Assembly (NCBI GenBank): GCA_023436245.1
Contig: JAEZJZ010000051.1
Span: 1-25,845 of the forward strand
From: Bacillota bacterium
Lineage (GTDB): Bacteria; Bacillota; UBA994; UBA5500
DNA: 25,845 bases
Direction of reading: 5' to 3'
A program made the position numbers and the translations under genes. The notes beneath the pieces were generated by a model that was not told where the DNA came from, ran no database searches, and saw only the letters and a list, made by a program, of their open reading frames with translations. This document shows positions 5,097-13,512 of this stretch, one piece after another; positions within the stretch are counted from its first letter, which is position 1, and each line of letters starts with the position of its first letter.

Positions 5097-7184
5097 GTGG
5101 CACAGAATCTGGTTATTGTCGAGTCACCGGCTAAGGCCAAGACAATCAGCAAGTATCTCGGCCGCAAGTACATAGTCAAGGCTTCTTTGGGACACGTTCG
5201 TGACTTGCCAAAGAGCCAGTTCGCGGTGGATGTGGAGCATGACTTCGCTCCCAAATACATCACCATCAGGGGTAAGGGTGCGGTGGTCAAGGAACTGAAG
5301 GACGCTGCCAAGAAGGCTACCAAAGTCTTTCTGGCTACTGACCCCGACCGGGAAGGCGAGGCCATCTCCTGGCATCTGGCGCAGGTGTTGGACGTGGATG
5401 TCAGTTCCCCCTGCCGGGTGACATTCAATGAGATCACCAAAGGGGCGGTGCAGGAAGCCTTTCTGCATCCGCGGCCGATCGATCAGGACTTGGTGAATGC
5501 TCAGCAGGCAAGGCGCATTCTGGATCGCATCGTCGGCTACAAGCTGAGCCCGCTGCTCTGGAAAAAGGTGAAGAAGGGGCTCAGTGCCGGCCGTGTCCAG
5601 TCGGTGGCGGTGCGTCTGATCTGCGATCGTGAGGATGAAATCAGCAACTTCACCCCTGTGGAGTATTGGTCGCTGACAGCCAAGCTGCTTACATCTGAGG
5701 GGGCAGCAGTAGAGGCTGACTTCTACGGTCAGCTTGGAGAGAAACTGGCGCTCTGTACCAAGGCAGAGACTGACGCGGTCCTCCGGGCGGTGAAAAAGGC
5801 CAAGTTCCTGGTCAAGGATGTGCGCCGCAGCGAGAGACGGCGTAATCCCGCGCCTCCGTTCACCACCAGCACCTTGCAACAGGAAGCCTCCAAACGGCTG
5901 GGCTTCACGGCCAAGCGGACGATGCGGTTGGCACAGACCCTGTACGAAGGTATCGCTCTGGGCAAGGAAGGTTCAGTCGGCCTGATCACGTATATGCGCA
6001 CAGACTCCACCCGGCTATCTCCGCAGGCGCTGGAGGAAGCCAAGCAGGTGATTGCTGCCGCGTATGGCGAAGGTCTAGCCCAGACTAGGCAGTATGACAG
6101 CAAGCGGGGTGCCCAGGACGCGCACGAGGCGATCCGTCCGAGCTACCCTGAGCGTACTCCTGACTCGCTGAAGGCTCATCTGGGGCGGGATGAACTCAGG
6201 CTGTATCGACTGATCTGGGAACGGTTCATTGCCAGTCAAATGGCGGCTGCTGTCTATGACACAATCTCGGCTGACATAGTCGCCGGCGAATATGAGTTTC
6301 GAGCAAAAGGATCACAGCTGAAGTTTCCCGGCTGGCTATTGGTGTTGAAGGACCCGAAGGAGGAAAAGAAGTCGGCTGAAGAGTCCGGGTTGTTGCCGGA
6401 TCTGGCTGCCGGGCAGGCACTCAGTTTGGAGCGGCTCTTGCCCAAGCAGCACTTTACCGAGCCCCCAGCCCGCTTCAACGAGGCGATGCTGGTCAAGACC
6501 CTGGAGGAACTGGGAATCGGGCGCCCCTCCACTTATGCAGCGATTATTGACACGATCCAGACCAGAGGATATGTGGTCAGAGAACAGAAGCGTTTCTATC
6601 CGACAGAGCTAGGGCAGATTGTGGTGGAACTGCTGAAAGAGTTTTTCCCGCGGGTGATCGATGTCGAGTTCACCGCCGAAATGGAATCCGGGCTGGATGC
6701 GGTGGAAGAGGGCGACAGCAACTGGGTTGCTGTGTTGAACCAGTTCTATCAGCCGTTTCAGCGCGATCTGGAGCACGCGGAGACCGAGATGCAGGCCGTG
6801 GCCATTGCTCCCACCGAGACCGATGTGGTCTGCGAGCTCTGCGGGCGCAACATGGTACTCCGGACTGGTCGCTTTGGGCAGTTTCTGGCCTGTCCTGGAT
6901 TTCCGGATTGCCGCAACACCAAGCCGCTGATCAAGGAGACGGGAGTAGCTTGTCCGAAGTGTGACGGCAGTCTAGTTGAGCGGCGCAGCCGCAAGGGTCG
7001 CGTCTTCTATGGATGTTCCAAGTACCCTGAGTGTGATTTCGTGGTCTGGAACAAGCCGGTGCAGCAGGCCTGTCCGCGCTGTGGTGGTTTGATGGTGGAG
7101 AAACGCCAGGGCGGACAGGTGCGTCACGCTTGCGTGAATACAGAGTGCCGACATGAGGAGCAGGTGGACAAAGATGGACAATAA
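5097..7184 (+). CDS. topA: DNA topoisomerase I (type IA)
   Basis: TopA relaxes negatively supercoiled DNA by transient single-strand cleavage through a 5'-phosphotyrosine bond. The 695-residue protein starts with the TOPRIM domain (VIVESPAKAKTISKYLG, 6-22; acidic DPDREGE, D82-D84-E86) and carries the catalytic tyrosine in GLITYMRTDSTR (Y299). The C terminus has three four-cysteine zinc ribbons: C579/C582/C599/C605, a second starting at C619/C622, and a third with CPRCGG and a later C/C pair. Length and domain set are typical of Bacillota. The GTG start at 5097 is supported by GGGGGGAG 8 bases upstream and by alignment of the TOPRIM start. The preceding 185-base gap after dprA holds only weak hairpins and no convincing promoter. 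Its end overlaps the start of trmFO. Confidence 0.98.
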   Translation: MAQNLVIVESPAKAKTISKYLGRKYIVKASLGHVRDLPKSQFAVDVEHDFAPKYITIRGKGAVVKELKDAAKKATKVFLATDPDREGEAISWHLAQVLDVDVSSPCRVTFNEITKGAVQEAFLHPRPIDQDLVNAQQARRILDRIVGYKLSPLLWKKVKKGLSAGRVQSVAVRLICDREDEISNFTPVEYWSLTAKLLTSEGAAVEADFYGQLGEKLALCTKAETDAVLRAVKKAKFLVKDVRRSERRRNPAPPFTTSTLQQEASKRLGFTAKRTMRLAQTLYEGIALGKEGSVGLITYMRTDSTRLSPQALEEAKQVIAAAYGEGLAQTRQYDSKRGAQDAHEAIRPSYPERTPDSLKAHLGRDELRLYRLIWERFIASQMAAAVYDTISADIVAGEYEFRAKGSQLKFPGWLLVLKDPKEEKKSAEESGLLPDLAAGQALSLERLLPKQHFTEPPARFNEAMLVKTLEELGIGRPSTYAAIIDTIQTRGYVVREQKRFYPTELGQIVVELLKEFFPRVIDVEFTAEMESGLDAVEEGDSNWVAVLNQFYQPFQRDLEHAETEMQAVAIAPTETDVVCELCGRNMVLRTGRFGQFLACPGFPDCRNTKPLIKETGVACPKCDGSLVERRSRKGRVFYGCSKYPECDFVVWNKPVQQACPRCGGLMVEKRQGGQVRHACVNTECRHEEQVDKDGQ

Positions 7185-8487
7185 CGTAATGGTTGTGGGC
7201 GCCGGCTTGGCCGGCAGCGAAGCGGCATGGCAGTTGGCCAGCCGCGGTGTGTCGGTGACATTGGTCGAGATGCGCCCAACCAAAATGACGCCTGCTCATC
7301 ATACGGGCGGCTTTGCGGAGCTGGTCTGCAGTAACTCGCTGAAGGGCGCCGGTCTGGACAACGCGGCCGGGCTGCTGAAGGCGGAGATGGAGATGATGGG
7401 TTCTCTGATCATGCAGGCGGCACTGGCGCACCGGGTCCCGGCTGGCGGGGCGCTGGCCGTGGATCGCGAGGGGTTTGCGCAGTACGTGACCGAGAAGCTA
7501 TCGGCGCACCCGCTGGTCAGCGTTGTTCAGGCTGAAGTGAGCGAGGTGCCTACTGACCGACCACTGATCATTGCCACCGGCCCGTTGACCTCAGACTCGC
7601 TGGCGGCGAGCCTGGGGCGCATGCTCGGCCAAGAGTATCTGCATTTCTTCGATGCCGCGGCACCGATCGTCGCTGCTGACACGATCGATTGGGACAAGGT
7701 CTATCGGGCGTCGCGCTATGATAAGGGCGAGGCCGATTATGTTAACTGCCCACTGGAGCGGGAGGAATATGAGGCATTCTACCAGGCGTTACTCGCGGCA
7801 GAGGTGGCGCCGAAGAAGGAATTTGAGCGCGATGCGTACTTTGAAGGGTGTCTGCCGGTCGAAGTGCTGGCGGCTAGAGGGCCAGAGACGTTGGTTTTCG
7901 GTCCACTCAAGCCGGTCGGCTTGCTAAACCCGAGAACTGGTCGGCTGCCACATGCGGTGGTGCAGTTGAGACAAGATAATCAGGCGGCCACGATGTACAA
8001 CATGGTGGGCTTTCAGACCAATCTGAAGTGGCCCGAGCAGAAAAGGGTCTTTCGCATGATTCCGGGACTGGAGCAGGCAGAGTTCGTGCGTTACGGTGTG
8101 ATGCACCGCAATACTTTCCTCAATTCGCCGGAACTGCTGTTGCCGACGCTGGCTTGGCGGGGGGATGATTCCGTCTTCTTTGCCGGGCAGATGACTGGTG
8201 TGGAAGGGTATGTCGAGTCCGCTGCGTCCGGTTTGGTGGCAGGAATCAATGCTGCCCGCCGAGTGAGGGGACAGAATCTGCTGCATTTTCCGGCCGAGAC
8301 GGCGCATGGCGCTCTGCTCAGCTACATCACAACCGAGCCAAAGCGCAATTTTCAGCCGATGAACATGACCTTTGGCCTGTTCCCGCCACTGCCGGGCCGG
8401 ATTCGCGGCAAGAGAGAGCGAGGAGCCGCCCACGCTGAGCGGGCTCTGCAAAAATTGAGAGAGTTTTTGCACAATTTAGGACAATAA
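7174..8487 (+). CDS. trmFO: Methylenetetrahydrofolate-tRNA-(uracil-5-)-methyltransferase TrmFO
   Basis: TrmFO makes 5-methyluridine at position 54 of tRNA using methylenetetrahydrofolate and FAD, the usual route in Bacillota in place of the SAM-dependent TrmA. The protein of 437 residues opens with the FAD-binding GAGLAGSEAA (9-18) and contains MRPTKMTPAHHT, FAELVCSNSLKGAGLDNAAGLLK with the conserved cysteine, and the C-terminal GQMTGVEGYVESAASGLVAG. Length fits the family (~435). The frame extends upstream to an ATG at 7153, but AGGTGG (7162-7167) and the family N terminus support 7174, giving an 11-base overlap with topA and probable translational coupling. Confidence 0.95.
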   Translation: MDNNVMVVGAGLAGSEAAWQLASRGVSVTLVEMRPTKMTPAHHTGGFAELVCSNSLKGAGLDNAAGLLKAEMEMMGSLIMQAALAHRVPAGGALAVDREGFAQYVTEKLSAHPLVSVVQAEVSEVPTDRPLIIATGPLTSDSLAASLGRMLGQEYLHFFDAAAPIVAADTIDWDKVYRASRYDKGEADYVNCPLEREEYEAFYQALLAAEVAPKKEFERDAYFEGCLPVEVLAARGPETLVFGPLKPVGLLNPRTGRLPHAVVQLRQDNQAATMYNMVGFQTNLKWPEQKRVFRMIPGLEQAEFVRYGVMHRNTFLNSPELLLPTLAWRGDDSVFFAGQMTGVEGYVESAASGLVAGINAARRVRGQNLLHFPAETAHGALLSYITTEPKRNFQPMNMTFGLFPPLPGRIRGKRERGAAHAERALQKLREFLHNLGQ

Positions 8488-8490
8488 CGG

Positions 8491-8520
8491 TTGCCGTCCC
8501 TTCGCCCTGTGTGCTACTAT
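8491..8520 (+). promoter_or_regulatory. Possible promoter upstream of xerC
   Basis: TTGCCG (8491-8496) and TACTAT (8515-8520) are 18 bases apart, and TGC precedes the -10, forming an extended -10. It lies in the only real gap between trmFO and xerC. Both boxes are 4/6 matches, so this is tentative. Confidence 0.35.
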
Positions 8521-8539
8521 CTGTCTTGGAGTGGTGACT

Positions 8540-9421
8540 GTGAAGAAGCACTTGGAGCAATTTCTGCGTTTTCAAAGAGTGGAGCGCAATGCATCGGCGC
8601 ATACCGTGGTGAATTACCAGCGAGACATCTTGCAATTCGTGCAATTCCTATGCGATGATGAAGCGGAGGCGACCAAAATTAGTCGCTCCATGCTCCGCCA
8701 TTACTTGGCACACCTGCAGCAGGGAGGATATGCTCGATCCAGTATCGCAAGGAAGCTCTCTTCCTTGCGTTCTTTCTTTCGCTTCTTGGTGGCTGAAGGT
8801 GTCTGTTCTGAGAATCCTTTGCAGCACTTGGCCACCCCCAAACAGGAGAAACTGCTGCCCGGCTTTCTCTATCAGGCTGAGTGTTTCGGTCTGCTGGAAG
8901 CTCCGGACGGTAGTGAGTTGGGGAAGCGGGACAAGGCGATTCTGGAACTCCTATATGCTACTGGCATACGCGTTTCGGAGTTGGTCTCGCTGGACATCTA
9001 CGACATCGATCTGGCGCAAGGCTATGTGCGCGTGTTTGGCAAGGGTGCTAAGGAGCGGATCGTGCCTGTGGGTAGAACGGCCTGCACAGCGGTCAGCGGC
9101 TATTTGGCTGATGCACGGCCACGGCTGGCACAACAATCCAGTGGGCGAGCCCTCTTCTTGAATCGGCTGGGCGGCAGGTTGACCGACCGCAGCGTGCGCC
9201 GACTGGTCGACAAGTACGTTGACCTAGCAGCCATCGATCAGCATGTCAGCCCGCACACCCTGCGCCACACCTTTGCCACACATCTGCTTGACCACGGAGC
9301 GGATCTGCGCAGTGTTCAAGAGCTGCTGGGACACACTAGCGTCTCCACTACTCAGATATACACGCACGTTACGAAGGAGCGCCTCAAGGCTGTATACAGC
9401 CAGGCCCATCCGCGAGCATAG
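8540..9421 (+). CDS. xerC: Tyrosine recombinase XerC (CodV-like)
   Basis: Xer recombinases resolve chromosome dimers at dif during division. This protein of 293 residues has the N-terminal SAM-like core-binding domain (about 1-85) and the C-terminal catalytic domain with the expected residues: Arg in ATGIRVSEL, Lys in GKGAKERIVP, His/Arg in SPHTLRHTFATH, His in LLGHTSVSTT and the nucleophilic Tyr in QIYTHV. Several GTG codons could start it (8531, 8534, 8540); GGAGTG at 8528-8533 is best spaced for 8540. Synteny with hslV/hslU/codY matches codV of B. subtilis, which supports housekeeping XerC rather than a phage or transposon integrase. Confidence 0.93.
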   Translation: MKKHLEQFLRFQRVERNASAHTVVNYQRDILQFVQFLCDDEAEATKISRSMLRHYLAHLQQGGYARSSIARKLSSLRSFFRFLVAEGVCSENPLQHLATPKQEKLLPGFLYQAECFGLLEAPDGSELGKRDKAILELLYATGIRVSELVSLDIYDIDLAQGYVRVFGKGAKERIVPVGRTACTAVSGYLADARPRLAQQSSGRALFLNRLGGRLTDRSVRRLVDKYVDLAAIDQHVSPHTLRHTFATHLLDHGADLRSVQELLGHTSVSTTQIYTHVTKERLKAVYSQAHPRA

Positions 9422-9432
9422 GGGGATTGCCG

Positions 9433-9969
9433 ATGTTTCAGGCGACAACCATTGTAGCTGTCCACCGGAACGGACAGGTCGCCATGGCCGGTGACGGTCA
9501 GGTGACTATGGGCAACAATACGATCATGAAGGCGAACGCACGCAAAGTGCGTCGCTTGTACCACGGCCAGGTGGTGGCCGGATTTGCGGGATCGGTGGCA
9601 GACGCCTTCGCTTTGTTCGACAAGTTTGAGGGCAAGTTGGAACAGTACCGGGGAAACTTGGCCAGGGCAGCCGTGGAGTTGGCCAAGGAGTGGCGAACCG
9701 ATCGCATGCTCAGGCGATTGGAGGCACAACTCCTGGTGGCCGACGCCGGGCAGATCTTCCTCATCTCCGGTTCCGGAGAGGTGATTGAACCTGACGACGG
9801 TTTGGCAGCGATTGGGTCCGGCGGTGGGTTCGCCTTGGCTGCAGCCAGAGCACTCTTGCTTCATTCCGACTTGCCGGCGCGCGAGATCGTGGAAAAGGCG
9901 ATGCAGATTGCCGCAGACCTCTGTGTTTTCACCAACCATCAGATTGTCGTAGAGGAGTTAGGGGGGTGA
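9433..9969 (+). CDS. hslV: ATP-dependent protease subunit HslV (ClpQ)
   Basis: HslV is the proteasome-like peptidase that forms a double hexamer and degrades proteins unfolded by HslU. The 178-residue protein begins MFQATTIVAV; processing is expected to expose the catalytic N-terminal threonine of the TT pair (T5/T6). Other family blocks are AMAGDGQVTMG, ARKVRRLYHGQVVAGFAGSVADAF, AAVELAKEWR, GEVIEPDDG, AIGSGG and the C-terminal VVEEL. AGGGGG (9420-9425) is 7 bases from ATG 9433; the TTG at 9427 in frame is too close to it. It lies 11 bases after xerC and 4 bases before hslU. Confidence 0.96.
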   Translation: MFQATTIVAVHRNGQVAMAGDGQVTMGNNTIMKANARKVRRLYHGQVVAGFAGSVADAFALFDKFEGKLEQYRGNLARAAVELAKEWRTDRMLRRLEAQLLVADAGQIFLISGSGEVIEPDDGLAAIGSGGGFALAAARALLLHSDLPAREIVEKAMQIAADLCVFTNHQIVVEELGG

Positions 9970-9973
9970 CTTG

Positions 9974-11365
9974 GTGGATTTGACGCCCAGACAGATCGTA
10001 CATGAACTGGACAAGCACATCGTTGGCCAAGAGGACGCTAAACGCGCTTTAGCGGTGGCGCTGCGCAATCGCATCAGGCGGCGCAGATTGGCGCCGGAAC
10101 TGCAGGAGGAGATCAGCCCCAAGAACATCATGATGATTGGTCCGACCGGTGTGGGCAAGACAGAACTGGCCAGGAGGCTGGCCCGTTTGGTGAACGCCCC
10201 GTTCATCAAAGTGGAGGCTACCAAGTACACCGAAGTGGGCTACGTGGGGCGCGACGTGGAAAGCATGATCCGCGACCTGGTGGAGAGCGCCTTGCAGATG
10301 GTGCGCGCCGAACGAACCGCAGAAGTCGAGGCGAGGGCTGCTTCCCGGACAGAGGAAAGACTGCTGGATGCCATGCTCCCAGGCAGGAAGCCCAGCCCCA
10401 GTCGCAATCCGCTGGAGATGTTCTTTGGCTCGAATAATCAGCCGACCGCAAGAGAAGATGAGCATGAAGCTGAGAGCAGTGACTCGCGCCGGGCTCGGCG
10501 GGACGAGCTGAGACGTCGGCTGCAGGCTGGCGAACTGGAAGATTTGCTCCTGGAAATAGAGGTGTCCGAAAGATCGCAACCGATGTTTGACCTCTTCGCC
10601 AACTCCGGCATGGGCGACATGGGATCAAACTTGCAGGACATGTTTGGGAATCTCCTGCCGAAGAAGAAGAAGCGGAGAAAGGTCTCCGTCAGCCAGGCGC
10701 GCAAACTCTTCCAGCAGGAAGAGGTAGATAGCCTGATCGATCAGGATGAGATCTCCCAAGTTGCCGTCGAGCGCGTAGAGCAAACCGGAATTGTGTTCAT
10801 CGATGAGATAGACAAGATTGCCGGAGGAAGCTCCCACGGGCCAGACGTTTCTCGCGAAGGCGTGCAGCGGGACATCCTTCCCATCGTGGAAGGCTCAACG
10901 GTGATGACCAAGTACGGGCCAGTGCGCACGGATTACATTTTGTTCATCGCGGCCGGCGCGTTTCACGTCAGCAAGCCGTCCGACCTAATTCCGGAGTTGC
11001 AGGGCCGCTTTCCGATTCGGGTGGAGTTGACCAGTCTAGCCCTCTCGGATTTGGAGAGAATACTGGTGGAACCGGAAAATGCTCTGCTTGGGCAGTACCG
11101 GGCTTTGCTCTCGACTGAGTCGATCAACCTGATCTTCTCAGGCGATGCCATCCACGAACTGGCCAGTGTGGCTCATGAATTGAATGCTGACGGTGAGGAC
11201 ATTGGGGCCAGGCGGTTGCATACCGTCTTGGAGAAGGTCATGGAGGAAATTGCTTTTGAACCGGAGCCGACTGCGGACGGCAGCATCACCATCGATGCAG
11301 CATACGTACGTCAGCGCCTGGGGTCCATCCTGCAAAATCAGGACCTTAGCCGGTATATTCTATAG
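9974..11365 (+). CDS. hslU: HslU (ClpY) ATPase subunit of the HslUV protease
   Basis: HslU is the AAA+ unfoldase partner of HslV. The 463-residue protein has TPRQIV at the N terminus, a Walker A GPTGVGKT (56-63), a charged intermediate (I) domain (~110-230), Walker B IVFIDEIDKIAGG, the ALSDLERIL sensor region, GARRLHTVLEK with the sensor-2 arginine, and the C-terminal SRYIL tail that docks into HslV. GTG at 9974 is preferred over TTG at 9971 because GGGGGTGA (ending at the hslV stop) is better spaced for it. Only ~20 bases separate it from codY, so both are probably on one transcript. Confidence 0.96.
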   Translation: MDLTPRQIVHELDKHIVGQEDAKRALAVALRNRIRRRRLAPELQEEISPKNIMMIGPTGVGKTELARRLARLVNAPFIKVEATKYTEVGYVGRDVESMIRDLVESALQMVRAERTAEVEARAASRTEERLLDAMLPGRKPSPSRNPLEMFFGSNNQPTAREDEHEAESSDSRRARRDELRRRLQAGELEDLLLEIEVSERSQPMFDLFANSGMGDMGSNLQDMFGNLLPKKKKRRKVSVSQARKLFQQEEVDSLIDQDEISQVAVERVEQTGIVFIDEIDKIAGGSSHGPDVSREGVQRDILPIVEGSTVMTKYGPVRTDYILFIAAGAFHVSKPSDLIPELQGRFPIRVELTSLALSDLERILVEPENALLGQYRALLSTESINLIFSGDAIHELASVAHELNADGEDIGARRLHTVLEKVMEEIAFEPEPTADGSITIDAAYVRQRLGSILQNQDLSRYIL

Positions 11366-11385
11366 TTCAGAAAGGGGTTGTTTAC

Positions 11386-12165
11386 ATGCCATCCAGACTC
11401 TTGGAAAACACCAGACGCCTCACTCGCATCCTGCAACAGAGCGCGGGCGATGCCGTCCGCTTCAGCGATGTGGCCAGAGTCTTCTCAGACGTGCTGAGCG
11501 CCAATGTTTATATTCTGAATTCACGCGGAAAATTGCTGGGCTATGCCCTGAAGCCGAATTACGAATGCGACATGCTTTCCCGTTACGTGCGCAGTGGCAG
11601 GTTTCCCAGCGAGTATAACAGCCGCTTGATGAGTGAGGAGCAGCCGATCGTCAACTGGCAGGAGTCGAAGAACTGTGTGTTTGATGACACGCCCTGCGAG
11701 TTTGCGGACAAGTTGACCACCTCGATTCCGGTGATCGGCCGAGGGCAGCGCCTTGGTACTCTGCTCTTGGCTCGTTTCGACACACCGTTCGACGATGATG
11801 ATTTGGCCCTCTCGGAATTTGGGGCGACCACCTTGGCCATGGAGATCCTGCGCGCCAAGGCTGACGAGTTGGAGGCGGAAGCCAGAGAGCGCGACGTGGT
11901 GGAAAAAGCAGTAGACGCCCTCTCCTATTCCGAGCTAGAAGCCATTGAACACATCATGCGCGAACTCGGCGAAGAAAAAGAAGGGCTGCTGGTGGCCAGC
12001 AAAGTGGCAGATCAGGCCGGCATCACCAGGTCGGTGATCGTGAACGCATTGCGTAAACTGGAGAGTGCCGGAGTAATTGAGTCGCGTTCATTGGGAATGA
12101 AAGGTACGTTCATCCGTGTTTTGAATGACAAGTTGCTCGATCAGATCTTCCGGCGTAATCACTAA
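11386..12165 (+). CDS. codY: GTP- and branched-chain-amino-acid-sensing transcription regulator CodY
   Basis: CodY represses stationary-phase and motility genes when GTP and branched-chain amino acids are abundant. The 259-residue protein has an N-terminal GAF sensing domain (about 1-155, with LSANVYILNSRGKLLGY and the central TTSIPVIGRGQRLGTLLLARF) and a C-terminal winged helix (about 200-245) containing the strongly conserved SVIVNALRKLESAGVIESRS and LGMKGTFIRVLN. AAAGGGG is 8 bases before the ATG. It is the last gene of the housekeeping block and is followed by a strong terminator. CodY represses the neighbouring fla/che operon in B. subtilis; whether it does so here is not shown, since no good CodY box is visible before flgB. 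Confidence 0.97.
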   Translation: MPSRLLENTRRLTRILQQSAGDAVRFSDVARVFSDVLSANVYILNSRGKLLGYALKPNYECDMLSRYVRSGRFPSEYNSRLMSEEQPIVNWQESKNCVFDDTPCEFADKLTTSIPVIGRGQRLGTLLLARFDTPFDDDDLALSEFGATTLAMEILRAKADELEAEARERDVVEKAVDALSYSELEAIEHIMRELGEEKEGLLVASKVADQAGITRSVIVNALRKLESAGVIESRSLGMKGTFIRVLNDKLLDQIFRRNH

Positions 12166-12176
12166 GGCCAGAATAC

Positions 12177-12215
12177 AAACCGGCTTCACCTCTGGGTGAA
12201 GCCGGTTTTCTGCTT
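12177..12215 (+). terminator. Strong intrinsic terminator after codY
   Basis: A perfect 14-bp stem (12177-12190 with 12195-12208; AAACCGGCTTCACC and its complement) with a TCTG loop is followed by TTTTCTGCTTCT. It separates codY from the flagellar operon. A smaller hairpin, GGGTCG/CGACCC (12219-12237), follows. Confidence 0.92.
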
Positions 12216-12273
12216 CTCGGGTCGCTTGATACGACCCAGCATCCCGTTGTATAAAACACGCGCAAGTTTGTGC

Positions 12274-12302
12274 TTGAATCTCGTAATGATTTTCGTTACT
12301 AT
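12274..12302 (+). promoter_or_regulatory. Candidate sigma-A promoter of the flagellar operon
   Basis: TTGAAT (12274-12279) and TACTAT (12297-12302) are 17 bases apart, downstream of the codY terminator. Predicted start is near 12309, giving a ~85-base leader to flgB. I found no convincing sigma-D (flagellar sigma) promoter here. Confidence 0.5.
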
Positions 12303-12310
12303 TTGGTAAC
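12283..12310. promoter_or_regulatory. Possible operator: alternating GTAAY/GTTAC half-sites over the -10
   Basis: GTAATGA (12283-12289) and TCGTTAC (12293-12299) form an imperfect inverted repeat, and GTTAC (12295-12299) with GTAAC (12306-12310) a second, perfect one with 6-base spacing. They cover the spacer, -10 and start of the flgB promoter, a position suited to repression. The binding protein is unknown; this does not match a full CodY box. Confidence 0.4.
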
Positions 12311-12394
12311 AAGTTGAATGTCCAAGTAGGAATAGGGCGAATTGTGTCGAACGTTAGTACATGGGAATTCCATGGGAATGGAGGTCGGTTGGGT

Positions 12395-12739
12395 GTGACG
12401 CAGTCTCTTTCCAGCACCGCGATAATTGAACGGGCAATGTCTGTCGCTGCGTTTCGACAGAAGCTGTTGGCCAACAACGTGGCCAATGTCGATACGCCGG
12501 GCTATAAGCGGTTTGATATTGCGCTTGAGCAGGCTATTCTGGCTAAGTCTGAACGCGCCAGAGAGCAGACGGTCTATCAGGAGACAGCGAGCAGCCTGCG
12601 CGTCGACGGAAACAACGTGGACGTGGAACAAGAGATGGCCAATATTGCCGAGAACAGTCTCTATTTCGATGCCCTGACCCTTGCCTTGAACAAGCAACTA
12701 TCCACCATGAGATACCTGATAACGGAGGGGAGGCGGTAG
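12395..12739 (+). CDS. flgB: Flagellar basal-body rod protein FlgB
   Basis: FlgB is a proximal rod subunit exported through the flagellar type III apparatus. The 114-residue protein has the rod-family N-terminal motif (LLANNVANVDTPGYKRFD) and a C-terminal helical region ending in LNKQLSTMRYLITEGRR. It is slightly shorter than typical FlgB (~130) because of a short middle. The frame is open back to 12314, but that extension does not resemble FlgB. GGAGGT (12380-12385) supports GTG 12395 (TTG 12389 is too close). The repeat CATGGGAAT (12360-12368, 12371-12379) lies just before the SD. First gene of the operon. Confidence 0.92.
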   Translation: MTQSLSSTAIIERAMSVAAFRQKLLANNVANVDTPGYKRFDIALEQAILAKSERAREQTVYQETASSLRVDGNNVDVEQEMANIAENSLYFDALTLALNKQLSTMRYLITEGRR

Positions 12740-12742
12740 ACC

Positions 12743-13177
12743 GTGTTCAGTTCACTTGGGATCAGTGCGTCCGGACTCAGCGCGCAACGCCTGCGGATGG
12801 ATATCATCGCGGACAATATCGCCAACGCAACCACGACGAGACCGTCTGGTGAGACTCCCTATTACCGGCGCTATCCGGTCTTTGACGCGAAGGGCAAACC
12901 CAGCTTCTCCAGCCTGTTGAAGCGAGAACTCTCGGGATCCTCTACTCTGGGAGTTACGGTCGCCAGCATTGCTGAGGATCGGGTCAGTCCCGGAGATCTG
13001 GTCTATGATCCGGGTCACCCGCACGCCAATGCTGACGGATATGTGCAGATGCCGAATGTGAATGTGGTCAATGAGATGGTTGACATGATTTCTGCCAGCC
13101 GCGCTTACGAAGCCAATGTCACCGCCATGAACGCGGCCAAGGCGATGATCAGTCGCTCTTTGGAAATAGGCAGGTAG
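12743..13177 (+). CDS. flgC: Flagellar basal-body rod protein FlgC
   Basis: FlgC is a proximal rod subunit. The 144-residue protein shows the rod/hook family start (MFSSLGISASGLSAQRLRMD, then IIADNIANATT), a PYYRRYPVF segment, VYDPGHPHANADGYVQMPNVNVV and the C-terminal helix EMVDMISASRAYEANVTAMNAAK. Length is normal. The GTG start at 12743 follows flgB by 3 bases and is preceded by GGAGGGGAGG. No anomalies. Confidence 0.96.
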   Translation: MFSSLGISASGLSAQRLRMDIIADNIANATTTRPSGETPYYRRYPVFDAKGKPSFSSLLKRELSGSSTLGVTVASIAEDRVSPGDLVYDPGHPHANADGYVQMPNVNVVNEMVDMISASRAYEANVTAMNAAKAMISRSLEIGR

Positions 13178-13185
13178 GCTGAGTG

Positions 13186-13476
13186 ATGAAAGTATACAGT
13201 GCTTTGGCATCTCCGGGTCTCGCGAAGCTGGGGGAGAAATCGTCAACTACCACCGAGTCTGGTTTCGGGCAGTTGCTGCAGGGTCTGATCAAGCAGGCAG
13301 TGGATAACCAGGTTTTGGCCAACGAACAGAGTGTCAAACTGGCCCTTGGTGAAACTGACGATGTGCAGGCAGTGATGATCGCGGCAGAGAAGGCTTCTCT
13401 TTCCTGGCAACTGCTGCAACAAGTACAAAGCAAGCTCCTGGAAGCCTACCAAGAAGTGATGCGCATGCAGATGTAG
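13186..13476 (+). CDS. fliE: Flagellar hook-basal body complex protein FliE
   Basis: FliE links the MS-ring to the rod and is one of the first exported subunits. The 96-residue protein has the family C-terminal pattern: VLANEQSVKLALGETDDVQAVMIAAEKASLSWQ in broken form, then QVQSKLLEAYQEVMRMQM. A GTG at 13183 is also in frame, but AGGTAGG (13172-13178) is better spaced for ATG 13186. It lies 8 bases after flgC, in the same order as in other Bacillota. Confidence 0.95.
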   Translation: MKVYSALASPGLAKLGEKSSTTTESGFGQLLQGLIKQAVDNQVLANEQSVKLALGETDDVQAVMIAAEKASLSWQLLQQVQSKLLEAYQEVMRMQM

Positions 13477-13512
13477 AGAACCCGACCAGTTGGTCAGGAT
13501 TGAGGTGATGGG

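Noticed and set aside
8540..9421. Phage or transposon integrase
   Set aside because: The tyrosine recombinase lies in the conserved codV/xerC position between trmFO and hslV with no mobile-element features nearby, so housekeeping XerC is the better reading.
12283..12303. CodY box upstream of flgB
   Set aside because: Only one half (GATTTTC) resembles the consensus AATTTTCWGAAAATT; the second half does not match, so I do not call a CodY site.
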